DNA from: Symsagittifera roscoffensis
Taxonomy: Eukaryota; Xenacoelomorpha; Acoela; Convolutidae
NCBI RefSeq assembly: GCF_963678635.1
Contig: NC_087063.1
Span: 52,655,074-52,719,073 of the forward strand
Direction of reading: 5' to 3'
DNA: 64,000 nucleotides
The position numbers and the translations under genes were made by a program. The stretch's first letter is position 1, and every line of letters begins with the position of its first letter. This document shows positions 1 through 11,575 of the stretch, piece after piece. The notes below the pieces were generated by a model. The model searched no databases. It saw only the letters and a list, made by a program, of their open reading frames with translations, and was not told where the DNA came from.

Positions 1-1012
1 TTCCCCATCGCTGCACAATTTTTTCAAATGTCCCTGATCAAATCTCCTTCCACATCTATTACATGGTTTTGTTTTCGTGTTGTAGTTCTTGTTATTATTT
101 TGTCTTTTATTTGATTCCTTTCTGTTTTGATTCTTTGTCGTCCCTGACAAATTTCTAAGTGCCATTACAGGTTCTTGTTTCATTCTCACTCCCGAGGTGT
201 AATTGTTACTTGATCCTCCTGTAGCCGCCGCATTCGTCTTTTGGAACGCCATTGTGGTTAACTTGCTATGTTCGAACTTTATCGCCCTTTTCAGAACCTC
301 TTCCGGGTCTAGGGTCTCGAATGTCAGCGTGTCCTGTAATGTCATGTTTTTCATTTTTGAAATAAATAAATCACGGACTATCTCATTTTTCCAATGTTCC
401 TAGTTCGGATCGGGCTGCTTGCGCAGTTTACGCTGCGTGAAATGACTCCAGAGATTCTCCGGATTCTTGCATTCTCATAGACAGTTTGTATCTTTCGTAC
501 GTTACACATTTCACCTTTTGAAACGAAACTTCTGCAAGTTCTGTAATTTCCCTTAACGTCATTTTCGATATTTCAGCATGTGGGTTCTTTTGTAGGACTC
601 GTTTCTTTCCTTCTGTACCCAAAGACAAAAATAATATGGACACAAATTTCTTTTGTACTTCGTTGTAGAAAACATTGTGTCCTACTCGTGGGCCTCTTGT
701 CCTTCTGTCTTCGTTCTCCAACAATACTCTATCCCTTGCTAGCTTGTCTCTAAGGGTCCTCGCATTCCTCGCATCTTCATTCTCTCCCTCTCGAGGTGTT
801 TCTGGTCGAGGAGCTGGCTCCTCTAGTATGTCTTTTGGGTCTTCCAAAATAATCTCTGGGTTCACATTTTCTTTAACCGTTACCGCCATGAGAAATTGTT
901 CGAACCAGATTTGGAATTGCCACGGAGGATCTAAATTCGCTGACGCCCAAAATACGGGGATTCCCATATCCGTTCGGTTGTCTTGAGCTGCGAATCCTGC
1001 TGGCTGCGCCAT
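1..1012 (-). pseudogene. Gypsy-type LTR retrotransposon gag, 5' part, broken
   Basis: Reading starts at an ATG at 1010-1012 and stays open to a TAA at 428-430 (194 aa). Homologous-looking coding continues past that stop in the same frame, then shifts frame near 385 and runs to the window edge. The first part has a Pro/Glu/Arg-rich linker followed by a helical capsid-like region. The distal part, near residue 330, carries a zinc knuckle of the form C-x2-C-x7-H-x4-C (CNRCG...HLKKLC), preceded by a Gln/Asn/Lys-rich basic stretch. That order of capsid-like region, basic linker and zinc knuckle is what gypsy-family Gag proteins show. One nonsense change and one frameshift make it inactive. The protease and polymerase would lie beyond the left edge. 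The call to gypsy rather than BEL/Pao rests only on knuckle style and is inference. Confidence 0.7.
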
Positions 1013-1581
1013 GTGATATGCGTTGCGATATCAATTGAAAACAAGTGTAATTCAATACTGTATTCTGTATATTGAATTTAGTTTTTCTTTTCTTTTGCGT
1101 TGTTATTGGTTACTGAGAGCTAGATCAGCACTGAACAACTCTGACCTCTCACTTGGTCTCAATGTCATAACACACTGTGACCTTGAGTATACCATGAAAT
1201 TAATAACTACGCACCGTAGGTTGGTAGTACATACATAATCACTTACTGCTATTGCAGTAGCGGTATGACAGTGGGAAAATTTGTGGAACTTTTGACAATT
1301 GAATTAAAATTTACAAATATTTTGAGAGAAGATAAAAAGTAAAATGTAATCTCAACATTTTTAGCACCCAAGACAATAACCTTTAACTTTTTGATAGTTA
1401 GGACAAGATAAGCGATTAAAAAACTAAAAACGTATAGCTCTAAGAGTCATTCAAGAAGAAATCCTACAAACTTTCAATGATCCATTGGAAGCGCAACAAT
1501 ATAAAGCTTGAGATCTATAAAAAATCCAAAAGTGACAAAAAAAATGTTTTTATAATAACTATTCACAAAAACAAGTAAGCG

Positions 1582-2009
1582 CAGGACCGATTTGGGGGGG
1601 GGGGTAGTGAGTGCCCCCTCCCCCCTCAGGGGTTCGATCCCATGCCGACCCAAAGTGTCCCCCCTTTGTTCTTTTTCGAGATAGCCAATTTTGGCTGACG
1701 GACCCTAAAATTTTTCTAAGGGCGCCTTTGGCGCCAAAATATATTATTTTCAAGAGGAACGAGCGCCGAAAATTGAGATTTTTTGGTCAAAATTTTCCAA
1801 AAAGAGCACAAAAACGCCTTTTTTCGGCCTGTTTTTTTTTCAAAATTTAGCTTGCCGCGCAGAAATTTTGGCATAAACAGGATCTTTATTGTGCTCAGAA
1901 AAAAAATCAATTCAGTCGATCTTAAAAAAAAGGTCGACAAAATTTTGGAATTTTTTTTTTAAAATCCCCCCTTCCTCTCGAGAAAATCCTAGCCCGCCAT
2001 CCGCCCCTG
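1582..2009 (-). mobile_element. hAT-like non-autonomous element, copy in unit 1
   Basis: Begins CAGGACCGATTTGG and ends CCGCCCCTG, so the reverse complement starts CAGGGGCGGATGG. Non-autonomous hAT elements of many invertebrates have CAGGGGCGGAT-type ends. The 8-bp flanks AGTAAGCG and ACTAAGGG agree at 6 of 8 positions, fitting the 8-bp target duplication of hAT elements. The interior has a G8-10 run, a C-rich block and A/T runs, and no transposase ORF. Confidence 0.6.
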
Positions 2010-2306
2010 ACTAAGGGAGCTAGGGTAGGAGGAAACTATGGCAAGGTACAGTTTTTTTTCCAGCTGATTTTGGCTGATAGAATTTGATAGGAAGCTGACC
2101 TCTAAAGTTTACTTCTCTGTTAATTTACCCATTAATGATCGCGTATTCGTTTTTTTGCATAAAAATTAATCGCCCTTAAACTTTAGACAAAACAGAAAAA
2201 AACTGGTTTTTGTTTTTCAAATATTTTTTGATTTTGTTTCTACACTAAGCGCATCATATAGCGTACAATAAGATTGCCTGCAAAATGTAATCGGCTATAC
2301 TTTAAG

Positions 2307-2716
2307 CAGGGGCGGATCTAGGATTTTCTCCTCGAGTGGAGGGCGGATTTTCAAAAAAAATTTCAAAAATTTTGTCGACCTTTTATAGGTCGAGCAAATC
2401 GTTTTTCTGAGCTCTCCTAAATCACTATAAATACCCCATTTTGACCAAATTTTCTGCGCTCCAGGCACGTTTTCGAATAAACAGGCCTAAAAGGCGTTTG
2501 TTGGCACCTTTTGGACAATTTTGACCGAAAAATCGCGTTTTTTCGGCGCGCGCTCCCACCTCAAAACTTAGTTTTTATTGGCGCCAAAGGGGCCTTCAGA
2601 AAAATTTTAGGGTGCCTCCCCACAAATAGATATCTCAAAATAGTGTGGGTCCCCTTCGGGTCGGTAGGGGGTCGAATGCATGAGGGGGGACTCCCCCCTA
2701 AATCCGCTACTAACTG
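2307..2716 (+). mobile_element. hAT-like non-autonomous element, second type, unit 1
   Basis: Starts CAGGGGCGGATCTAGG and continues with a GATTTTCTC-CTCGAG motif also present, inverted, in the element at 1582-2009. Its right end reads CCTAAATCCGCTACTAACTG, giving an imperfect inverted GCGGATYTAGG core. Interior blocks (TTTTGTCGACC, TTTCTGCGC) are related to those of the first element, so the two are diverged relatives in opposite orientation. No transposase is present. Flanking target duplication is not clear. Confidence 0.55.
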
Positions 2717-3608
2717 TAAGTCTTTTGGAAGAACTAGGAAGCATCGATTTGAACGACACAAAGAAAGGGTTACCGAAGTTATCTGAAAATTGTCAAAATC
2801 AGCGTACTCATGCTTCTAGACATTCAAGTACTTTGGAAAATATACTGTGAAATAAGAACTATAACAGAATCAAGCTTGAGCAACAGAATTAATCCTGGCT
2901 GAGTGAATTATGATTCAATGTTTTTCATCAGATGTTACAAACAACAGATTTCATTGAAACAAACGCAAGAAAACAAAGGAAAAATCAAAAATCGTAGGAC
3001 TGATTCAACAACTGATGGTTGATGATAAAATTTTTATAAAAGGTTTCTCTTTAACTGAATTTCAAGCTCTGACATTGCGAAAAAGGAACAATCTTCAATG
3101 CGGCACAAATTAAAAAAAGCAATTGTATCGCAAAGTTTTGTCGCTTTTGTTCTTTTAGACAGTGAAAAAAAAAATTCATATTTTGCAGAGAAGACGCTAT
3201 AAAAATCCTACCTACATCAAAATAATTTCATGAGTTACCGACACCCATTTTATTGTTTTTTTTCTCATCAAAGCTAAGAAAAAACACTGATTACTTAGTA
3301 ATCTGCCCTTTAGACACGTTGTAACACAAAATGTAACTAACTGTCGTAAGATAAAAAAAAGTAAAATGAACAGTCATATTGAATTAGTATATTCTTAAAA
3401 AAAGTTTACAAAAACTTCGTTATCAAGATAAAAGTGGCTGTATATTAGGCTTACTTATACCATAGTTCATCTTAAACGAATATAAAAGAACCTAATTGAT
3501 GTCTATCGAAGTATGTGTTTTTGAATTTGGTGTTAGATTGAAGTTTTTGGACTCTTGCCTTTAAGAGCAGGGACGGATTTAGAGGGAATTTTAAGTATTC
3601 TCCTGCAC

Positions 3609-4236
3609 CGAGCGCCCATGGATCATGATCGATTATACTGTCCTAATATGGTCAATATGTATAAAACGACAAAACAATCGATTATGATCCATTAAAAATG
3701 GATTATAACCCTGATATTTTATTTGTCAATAAAACTCATTATAAACGAAAATAATCTATTAAAATTGGATTATAATCCAAATATTTTTATGCCAATAAAA
3801 TCCATTATAATCAATTATACAGGATATTTTTGATGGGTTATTTACGAAATTTACAATTTTGTTCAAACTTATCTCATTTCCGGCTTAGTGCAGTTGCTAC
3901 GTATTACGTTTCATAAAACGTTACATTTCAGGATAAAATGTATATATTTTTTTGTCTCTACTTTTTTAGTTCCTCGCAGTTTCATTTTACTTGAAGCTTG
4001 AAGGGGCGAGGAGATGACGTTGACACATGGCCTTTAGTAGTAAAAGACATGGCATAAAATCTGGTAATTTCTCGCAGATATTGCAATATTTTGCAAAAAT
4101 AGCCTAATTTAGTTCTAAGAATGAAACTGATTATAGTCAATTATTATGGATTATAATGGATTCTTATTTCAAAATAATCGATTTAAATTGATTGCCTTGG
4201 CAAAAATAATCAATTTTAGTGAAAAAATAACGGATT
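3609..4236. mobile_element. Truncated MITE in unit 1
   Basis: Left 628 bp of the MITE seen whole at 9277-10068. The right end is missing because the tandem-unit breakpoint lies within it. Confidence 0.65.
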
Positions 4237-4352
4237 TGTTCGAACCAGATTTGGAATTGCCACGGAGGATCTAAATTCGCTGACGCCCAAAATACGGGGA
4301 TTCCCATATCCGTTCGGTTGTCTTGAGCTGCGAATCCTGCTGGCTGCGCCAT
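4237..4352 (-). pseudogene. gag N-terminal fragment (unit 2)
   Basis: The first 38 or so gag codons from the ATG at 4350-4352, cut at the tandem-unit junction and fused to MITE sequence. The first codons match the copy ending at 1012 exactly. No capsid or knuckle remains, so it cannot be functional. Confidence 0.85.
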
Positions 4353-4921
4353 GTGATATGCGTTGCGATATCAATTGAAAACAAGTGTAATTCAATACTG
4401 TATTCTGTATATTGAATTTAGTTTTTCTTTTCTTTTGCGTTGTTATTGGTTACTGAGAGCTAGATCAGCACTGAACAACTCTGACCTCTCACTTGGTCTC
4501 AATGTCATAACACACTGTGACCTTTAGTATACCATGAAATTAATAACTACGCACCGTAGGTTGGTAGTACATACATAATCACTTACTGCTATTGCAGTAG
4601 CGGTATGACAGTGGGAAAATTTGTGGAACTTTTGACAATTGAATTAAAATTTACAAATATTTTGAGAGAAGATAAAAAGTAAAATGTAATCTCAACATTT
4701 TTAGCACCCAAGACAATAACCTTTATTTTTTTGATAGTTAGGACAAGATAAGCGATTAAAAAACTAAAAACGTATAGCTCTAAGAGTCATTCAAGAAGAA
4801 ATCCTACAAACTTTCAATGATCCATTGGAAGCGCAACAATATAAAGCTTGAGATCTATAAAAAATCCAAAAGTGACAAAAAAAATGTTTTTATAATAAGT
4901 ATTCACAAAAACAAGTAAGCG

Positions 4922-5349
4922 CAGGACCGATTTGGGGGGGGGGGGTAGTGAGTGCCCCCTCCCCCCTCAGGGGTTCGATCCCATGCCGACCCAAAGGGTC
5001 CCCCCTTTGTTCTATTTCGAGATAGCCAATTTTGGCTGACGGACCCTAAAATTTTTCTAAGGGCGCCTTTGGCGCCAAAATATATTATTTTCAAGAGGAC
5101 GAGCGCCCAAAAATTGAGATTTTTTGGTCAAAATTTTCCAAAAAGAGCCCAAAAACGCCTTTTTTCGGCCTGTTTTTTTTCAAAATTTAGCTTGCCGCGC
5201 AGAAATTTTGGCATAAACAGGATCTTTATTGTGCTCAGAAAAAAAATCAATTCAGTCGATCTTAAAAAAAAGGTCGACAAAATTTTGGAATTTTTTTTTT
5301 AAAATCCCCCCTTCCTCTCGAGAAAATCCTAGCCCGCCATCCGCCCCTG
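4922..5349 (-). mobile_element. hAT-like non-autonomous element, copy in unit 2
   Basis: Copy of the element at 1582-2009, carried along by the tandem duplication, with identical ends. Confidence 0.6.
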
Positions 5350-5646
5350 ACTAAGGGAGCTAGGGTAGGAGGAAACTATGGCAAGGTACAGTTTTTTTTC
5401 CAGCTGATTTTGGCTGATAGAATTTGATAGGAAGCTGACCTCTAAAGTTTACTTCTCTGTTAATTTACCCATTAATGATCGCGTATTCGTTTTTTTGCAT
5501 AAAAAATAATCGCCCTTAAACTTTAGACAAAACAGAAAAAAACTGGTTTTTGTTTTTAAAATATTTTTTGATTTTGTTTCTACACTAAGCGCATCATATA
5601 GCGTACAATAAGATTGCCTGCAAAATGTAATCGGCTATACTTTAAG

Positions 5647-6057
5647 CAGGGGCGGATCTAGGATTTTCTCCTCGAGTGGAGGGCGGATTTTCAAAAAAAA
5701 TTTCAAAAATTTTGTCGACCTTTTATAGGTCGAGCAAATCGTTTTTCTGAGCTCTCCTAAATCACTATAAATACCCCATTTTGACCAAATTTTCTGCGCT
5801 CCAGGCACGTTTTCGAATAAACAGGCCTAAAAGGCGTTTGTTGGCACCTTTTGGACAATTTTGACCGAAAAATCGCGTTTTTTTCGGCGCGCGCTCCCAC
5901 CTCAAAACTTAGTTTTTATTGGCGTCAAAGGGGCCTTCAGAAAAATTTTAGGGTGCCTCCCCACAAATAGATATCTCAAAATAGTGTGGGTCCCCTTCGG
6001 GTCGGTAGGGGGTCGAATGCATGAGGGGGGACTCCCCCCTAAATCCGCTACTAACTG
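5647..6057 (+). mobile_element. hAT-like non-autonomous element, second type, unit 2
   Basis: Copy of the element at 2307-2716 within tandem unit 2. Ends and interior match apart from single-base changes. Confidence 0.55.
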
Positions 6058-6932
6058 TAAGTCTTTTGGAAGAACTAGGAAGCATCGATTTGAACGACAC
6101 AAAGAAAAGGTTACCGAAGTTATCTGAAAATTGTCAAAATCAGCGTACTCATGCTTCTAGACATTCAAGTACTTTGGAAAATATACTGTGAAATAAGAAC
6201 TATAACAGAATCAAGCTTGAGCAACAGAATTAATCCTGGCTGAGTGAATTATGATTCAATGTTTTTCATCAGATGTTACAAACAACAGATTTCATTGAAA
6301 CAAACGCAAGAAAACAAAGGAAAAATCAAAAATCGTAGGACTGATTCAACAACTGATGGTTGATGATAAAATTTTTATAAAAGGTTTCTCTTTAACTGAA
6401 TTTCAAGCTCTGACATTGCGAAAAAGGAACAATCTTCAATGCGGCACAAATTAAAAAAAGCAATTGTATCGCAAAGTTTTGTCGCTTTTGTTCTTTTAGA
6501 CAGTGAAAAAAAAAAGATTCATATTTTGCAGAGAAGACGCTATAAAAATCCTACCTACATCAAAATAATTTCATGAGTTTCCGACACGTCATCAAAGCTA
6601 AGAAAAAACACTGATTACTTAGTAATCTGCCCTTTAGACACGTTGTAACACAAAATGTAACTAACTGTCGTAAGATAAAAAAAAGTAAAATGAACAGTCA
6701 TATTGAATTAGTATATTCTTAAAAAAAGTTTACAAAAACTTCGTTATCAAGATAAAAGTGGCTGTATATTAGGCTTACTTATACCATAGTTCATCTTAAA
6801 CGAATATAAAAGAACCTAATTGATGTCTATCGAAGTATGTGTTTTTGAATTTGGTGTTAGATTGAAGTTTTTGGACTCTTGCCTTTAAGAGCAGGGACGG
6901 ATTTAGAGGGAATTTTAAGTATTCTCCTGCAC

Positions 6933-7560
6933 CGAGCGCCCATGGATCATGATCGATTATACTGTCCTAATATGGTCAATATGTATAAAACGACAAAACA
7001 ATCGATTATGATCCATTAAAAATGGATTATAACCCTGATATTTTATTTGTCAATAAAACTCATTATAAACGAAAATAATCTATTAAAATTGGATTATAAT
7101 CCAAATATTTTTATGCCAATAAAATCCATTATAATCAATTATACAGGATTTTTTTGAAGGGTTATTTACGAAATTTACAATTTTGTTCAAACTTATCTCA
7201 TTTCCGGCTTAGTGCAGTTGCTACGTATTACGTTTCATAAAACGTTACATTTCAGGATAAAATGTATATATTTTTTTGTCTCTACTTTTTTAGTTCCTCG
7301 CAGTTTCATTTTACTTGAAGCTTAAAGGGGCGAGGAGATGACGTTGACACATGGCCTTTAGTAGTAAAAGACATGGCATAAAATCTGGTAATTTCTCGCA
7401 AATATTGCAATATTTTGCAAAAATAACCTAATTTAGTTCTAAGAATGAAACTGATTATAGTCAATTATTATGGATTATAATGGATTCTTATTTCAAAATA
7501 ATCGATTTAAATTGATTGCCTTGGCAAAAATAATCAATTTTAGTGAAAAAATAACGGATT
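6933..7560. mobile_element. Truncated MITE in unit 2
   Basis: Same truncated MITE as at 3609-4236, cut at the same base. Confidence 0.65.
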
Positions 7561-7676
7561 TGTTCGAACCAGATTTGGAATTGCCACGGAGGATCTAAAT
7601 TCACTGACGCCCAAAATACGGGGATTCCCATATCCGTTCGGTTGTCTTGAGCTGCGAATCCTGCTGGCTGCGCCAT
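7561..7676 (-). pseudogene. gag N-terminal fragment (unit 3)
   Basis: Same truncated gag start as in unit 2, with one amino-acid change (Ala to Val in the ASANLD stretch). Cut at the same junction. Confidence 0.85.
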
Positions 7677-8245
7677 GTGATATGCGTTGCGATATCAATT
7701 GAAAACAAGTGTAATTCAATACTGTATTCTGTATATTGAATTTAGTTTTTCTTTTCTTTTGCGTTGTTATTGGTTACTGAGAGCTAGATCAGCACTGAAC
7801 AACTCTGACCTCTCACTTGGTCTCAATGTCATAACACACTGTGACCTTGAGTATACCATGAAATTAATAACTACGCACCGTAGGTTGGTAGTACATACAT
7901 AATCACTTACTGCTATTGCAGTAGCGGTATGACAGTGGGAAAATTTGTGGAACTTTTGACAATTGAATTAAAATTTACAAATATTTTGAGAGAAGATAAA
8001 AAGTAAAATGTAATCTCAACATTTTTAGCACCCAAGACAAAAACCTTTAACTTTTTGATAGTTAGGACAAGATAAGCGATTAAAAAACTAAAAACGTATA
8101 GCTCTAAGAGTCATTCAAGAAGAAATCCTACAAACTTTCAATGATCCATTGGAAGCGCAACAATATAAAGCTTGAGATCTATAAAAAATCCAAAAGTGAC
8201 AAAAAAAATGTTTTTATAATAAGTATTCACAAAAACAAGTAAGCG

Positions 8246-8673
8246 CAGGACCGATTTGGGGGGGGGGGTAGTGAGTGCCCCCTCCCCCCTCAGGGGTTCG
8301 ATCCCATGCCGACCCAAAGGGTCCCCCCTTTGTTCTATTTCGAGATAGCCAATTTTGGCTGACGGACCCTAAAATTTTTCTAAGGGCGCCTTTGGCGCCA
8401 AAATATATTATTTTCAAGGGGAACGAGCGCCGAAAATTGAAATTTTTTGGTCAAAATTTTCCAAAAAGAGCCCAAAAACGCCTTTTTTCGGCCTGTTTTT
8501 TTTTCAAAATTTAGCTTGCCGCGCAGAAATTTTGGCATAAACAGGATCTTTATTGTGCTCAGAAAAAAAATCAATTCAGTCGATCTTAAAAAAAAGGTCG
8601 ACAAAATTTTGGAATTTTTTTTTTAAAATCCCCCCTTCCCCTCGAGAAAATCCTAGCCCGCCATCCGCCCCTG
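8246..8673 (-). mobile_element. hAT-like non-autonomous element, copy in unit 3
   Basis: Copy of the element at 1582-2009 within tandem unit 3. The second-type element is absent here because of the 1-kb deletion at 8820. Confidence 0.6.
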
Positions 8674-9276
8674 ACTAAGGGAGCTAGGGTGGGAGGAAAC
8701 TATGGCAAGGTACAGTTTTTTTCCAGCTGATTTTGGCTGATAGAATTTGATAGGAAGCTGACCTCTAAAGTTTACTTCTCTGTTAATTTACCCATTAATG
8801 ATCGCGTATTCGTTTTTTTAGACAGTGAAAAAAAAAGAAGATTCATATTTTGCAGAGAAGACGCTATAAAAATCCTACCTACATCAAAATAATTTCATGA
8901 GTTACCGACACCCATTTTTTTGTTTTTTTTTCTCATCAAAGCTAAGAAAAAACACTGATTACTTAGTAATCTGCCCTTTAGACACGTTGTAACACAAAAT
9001 GTAACTAACTGTCGTAAGATAAAAAAAAGTAAAATGAACAGTCATATTGAATTAGTATATTCTTAAAAAAAGTTTACAAAAACTTCGTTATCAAGATAAA
9101 AGTGGCTGTATATTAGGCTTACTTATACCATAGTTCATCTTAAACGAATATAAAAGAACCTAATTGATGTCTATCGAAGTATGTGTTTTTGAATTTGGTG
9201 TTAGATTGAAGTTTTTGGACTCTTGCCTTTAAGAGCAGGGACGGATTTAGAGGGAATTTAAAGTATTCTCCTGCAC

Positions 9277-10068
9277 CGAGCGCCCATGGATCATGATCGA
9301 TTATACTGTCCTAATATGGTCAATATGTATAAAACGACAAAACAATCGATTATGATCCATTAAAAATGGATTATAACCCTGATTTTTTATTTGTCAATAA
9401 AACTCATTATAAACGAAAATAATCCATTAAAAATGGATTATAATCCAAATATTTTTATGCCAATAAAATCCATTATAATCAATTATACAGGATTTTTTTG
9501 AAGGGTTATTTACGAAATTTACAATTTTGTTCAAACTTATCTCATTTCCGGCTTAGTGCAGTTGCTACGTATTACGTTTCATAAAACGTTAGATTTCAGG
9601 ATAAAATGTATATATTTTTTTGTCTCTACTTTTTTAGTTCCTCGCAGTTTCATTTTACTTGAAGCTTGAAGGGGCGAGGAGATGACGTTGAGACATGGCC
9701 TTTAGTAGTAAAAGACATGGCATAAAATCTGGTAATTTCTCGCAAATATTGCAATATTTTGCAAAAATAATCTAATTTAGTTCTAAGAATGAAACTGATA
9801 ATAGTCAATTATTATGGATTATAATGGATTCTTATTTCAAAATAATCGATTTAAATTGATTGCCTTGGCAAAAATAATCAATTTTAGTGAAAAAATAACG
9901 GATTATAATCGATTATAATGGATTATAATGGATTATATTTGTTCAAAAGTAATCGAGTATAATGGCAAAATAATCGATTTCGTGGTCCGAATTTTATTTC
10001 TGTAATGGGTTATAAGGATTTTTTTTCTCGGAAATCCATTATAATCGATTAGAATCCATGGGCGCTCG
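9277..10068. mobile_element. Complete palindromic MITE (CGAGCGCCCATGGAT ends)
   Basis: The left end reads CGAGCGCCCATGGATC and the right end is its near reverse complement (ATCCATGGGCGCTCG). The similarity continues inward through ATCGATTATA. The interior is AT-rich with many copies of AATCGATTATAATGGATT in both orientations. No ORF. Length is 792 bp. I see no clear target-site duplication. Confidence 0.65.
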
Positions 10069-10211
10069 AAGCGGGCTATCATTTAATGTAAACGTTTGTC
10101 TTCGATCCATATATTTCTTGTTAATAGTCTTAGCTTGGTTCGTTTCTCACAGATCATTTGACGCTGGAAAGCCTTAATAATAAATATTTAATATTATGCA
10201 CTTATTTTCAG

Positions 10212-10333
10212 GAGTAAAAAAACTGAAACAGTACTTTGAAAAAAAACTAAAACACGCCAAAGGACAAAACTCATCCCCACTTCCAGTGGTCGGAGCAACA
10301 ATAAAAAAAAACATTCAGATTAACATGTCATAA
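10212..10333 (+). CDS. Possible 3' terminal exon, unknown gene
   Basis: A good acceptor (TTATTTTCAG) is followed by an open frame of about 40 codons in phase 1, ending at TAA 10331-10333. The peptide is Lys-rich (GVKKLKQYFEKKLKHAKG...). No upstream exon is visible. The preceding 140 bases and the following 140 bases hold nothing recognisable. It may be chance. Confidence 0.2.
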
Positions 10334-10476
10334 TAGTTTGGTAATTGCATCGGTGAGAATTTTTTATTTGATCACAACTGATATTTCAGATAGCCAGATA
10401 GCCATTTTGTGTAAAGTCTTTCCAGATTACAAACTCAACTGGTCAGATTAAAATGTTCATGTAAATCATAATCAAG

Positions 10477-10640
10477 TACGAATCTAAGATTTTCTCGAGG
10501 GGGGGGGGGCGGGTTTTCAAATAAAAAGTTTGAAAATTTTGTTGACATTTTTTAAGTCGACCAAATTGAATTTCCGAGCACTACCAAACCACTAAAAAGA
10601 CACTGTTTTGCCAAATTTTTGCGCCATCAAAAACCGTTAT
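10477..10640 (+). mobile_element. Left-end remnant of the hAT-like element
   Basis: GAATCTAAGATTTTCTCGAG, a G-run, then TTTTGTTGACATTTTTTAAGTCGACC match the left 170 bases of the element at 2307 with substitutions. The outer CAGGGGCGG is lost. Confidence 0.5.
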
Positions 10641-10928
10641 GTAAAACTTGTACAAAGGTAGACCCTGGAGTGGAGACTGTATGCATGTTATGTAACTTTT
10701 GTTAGAGGACTTTTTTACGTATGGTATTTAGATAGTTGTACCAAGGTCAGCGTACTAGAGAGCGTTGTGGTAGCGAATCGCTACTGGCGACCGTGACCGT
10801 TTAGAAATAAAGTTGATTCTCTTGACTCTTTTCACTTTCTTACCTATTTTATTACGAGTACGTTAAAACTACTTTCAATTGCGCAGTCACAGGCGGAACC
10901 GAGCTACCGCGGATTAGATGTGTTTTGG
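10641..10928. other. Unannotated AT-rich stretch
   Basis: No ORF of interest. An AATAAA-type sequence occurs at about 10805 (AGAAATAAAG) just before a CTTTTCAC pyrimidine stretch. I see no other structure. Confidence 0.3.
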
Positions 10929-11154
10929 CATCCCGAGTCGAGATTTTCACCTAATTTGAAGCAAGATTTGAGCGGTTTGAGCGGTTTTTTTTAGACAATT
11001 ACGCTCAAAATCTTGCTTCAAAATGAGCGGTTTGAGCGGATTTTGAACGGTTTATCTAAAAAAAACCGCTCAAAAACCGCGCAAGATTTGAACGGTTTTG
11101 AGCGGTTTATCTAAAAAAACCGCTCAAAAACCGCGCAAGATTTAATAATAAAAA

Positions 11155-11210
11155 GTCGACCACAGAGGGATTCGAAGTCCGACGCCTTATCCGTTAGTCT
11201 ATGCGGACTT
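11155..11210 (-). pseudogene. tRNA-Arg-like 5' half with TCG anticodon
   Basis: On the minus strand GTCCGCATAGACTAACGG is followed by ATAAGGCGTCGGACTTCGAATCC. This resembles the D-arm (A box) and anticodon arm of eukaryotic tRNA-Arg, with ACTTCGAA as the anticodon loop (anticodon TCG). The next bases (CTCTGTGGTC) do not form a T-arm or B box. It is therefore a truncated tRNA pseudogene or SINE head, not a working tRNA. Confidence 0.45.
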
Positions 11211-11349
11211 GCTGGAAGTATAATATTCGCTGTATTTGTTCTACTGAATATGTTCAATGTTTTAGACATGCACAACAAATTTACTGTCTGGATTTTTATT
11301 GTCAGTCTCAACAAAATAACAAAAATAATCGATTATAAGATCGCACACC

Positions 11350-11575
11350 AACCCCCCCCCCCCCCACCTCTTACTAGAACTGATGTCCCCCCTCACCTCT
11401 TACTAGAGTTGATGTCCCTTACTAGAGTTAGATGTCCCCTAACTAGAGAGAGAGAGAGGAGGCTGGGGGTTCCGTGGGGGATGGTTAAACGTGAGGGGGT
11501 TACGTCGTGGGTTGGGGGGTACGTTGAGGGGGGGGGGGGGGGGGGGTACGTTGAGGGGGGGGGGGGGGGGAACTC
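11350..11575. repeat. Homopolymer C/G tracts
   Basis: A C-run of about 13 at 11350, a G-run of about 20 near 11526 and one of about 17 near 11555, separated by TACGTTGAG repeats. The G-rich strand could form G-quadruplexes. The overlapping Pro- or Gly-rich ORFs are translations of these runs and are not genes. Run lengths may contain sequencing error. Confidence 0.8.

Larger units (their letters stand above)
897..4236. repeat. Tandem array, unit 1 (3.34 kb)
   Basis: First of three direct repeats. It begins inside the gag coding region and ends inside a MITE. The sequence from the gag start codon through the MITE is nearly identical to units 2 and 3. The unit carries one hAT-like element at 1582-2009, another at 2307-2716, and the left part of the MITE from 3609. 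The rest is AT-rich sequence without a credible ORF; the short predicted ORFs are shadows of the mobile elements. Confidence 0.9.
4237..7560. repeat. Tandem array, unit 2 (3.32 kb)
   Basis: Direct repeat of unit 1 at high identity, differing by scattered substitutions and small indels. For example, about 30 bp near 6585 is missing relative to 3225-3265. Both junctions read AACGGATT followed by TGTTCGAACC, so units 1/2 and 2/3 share one breakpoint. That is expected of unequal exchange after a single founding duplication. Confidence 0.9.
7561..9904. repeat. Tandem array, unit 3, internally deleted
   Basis: Third direct repeat. About 1 kb is missing at 8820 compared with unit 2 (roughly 5497-6497), which removes the second hAT-like element. 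At its right end the sequence does not return to gag but runs on through the complete MITE. This is therefore the unit that retains the original flank. Confidence 0.9.

Noticed and set aside
1611-1850. ORFs across the hAT-like elements (MPPPPSGVRSHADPK..., MKIIYFGAKGALRK...)
   Set aside because: Open on both strands, repeated exactly with the element, and broken by indels between copies. The element has no transposase signature.
10805-10860. LTR end with polyadenylation signal
   Set aside because: AATAAA-like sequence and a pyrimidine stretch are present, but no matching second LTR, primer-binding site or target duplication was found.
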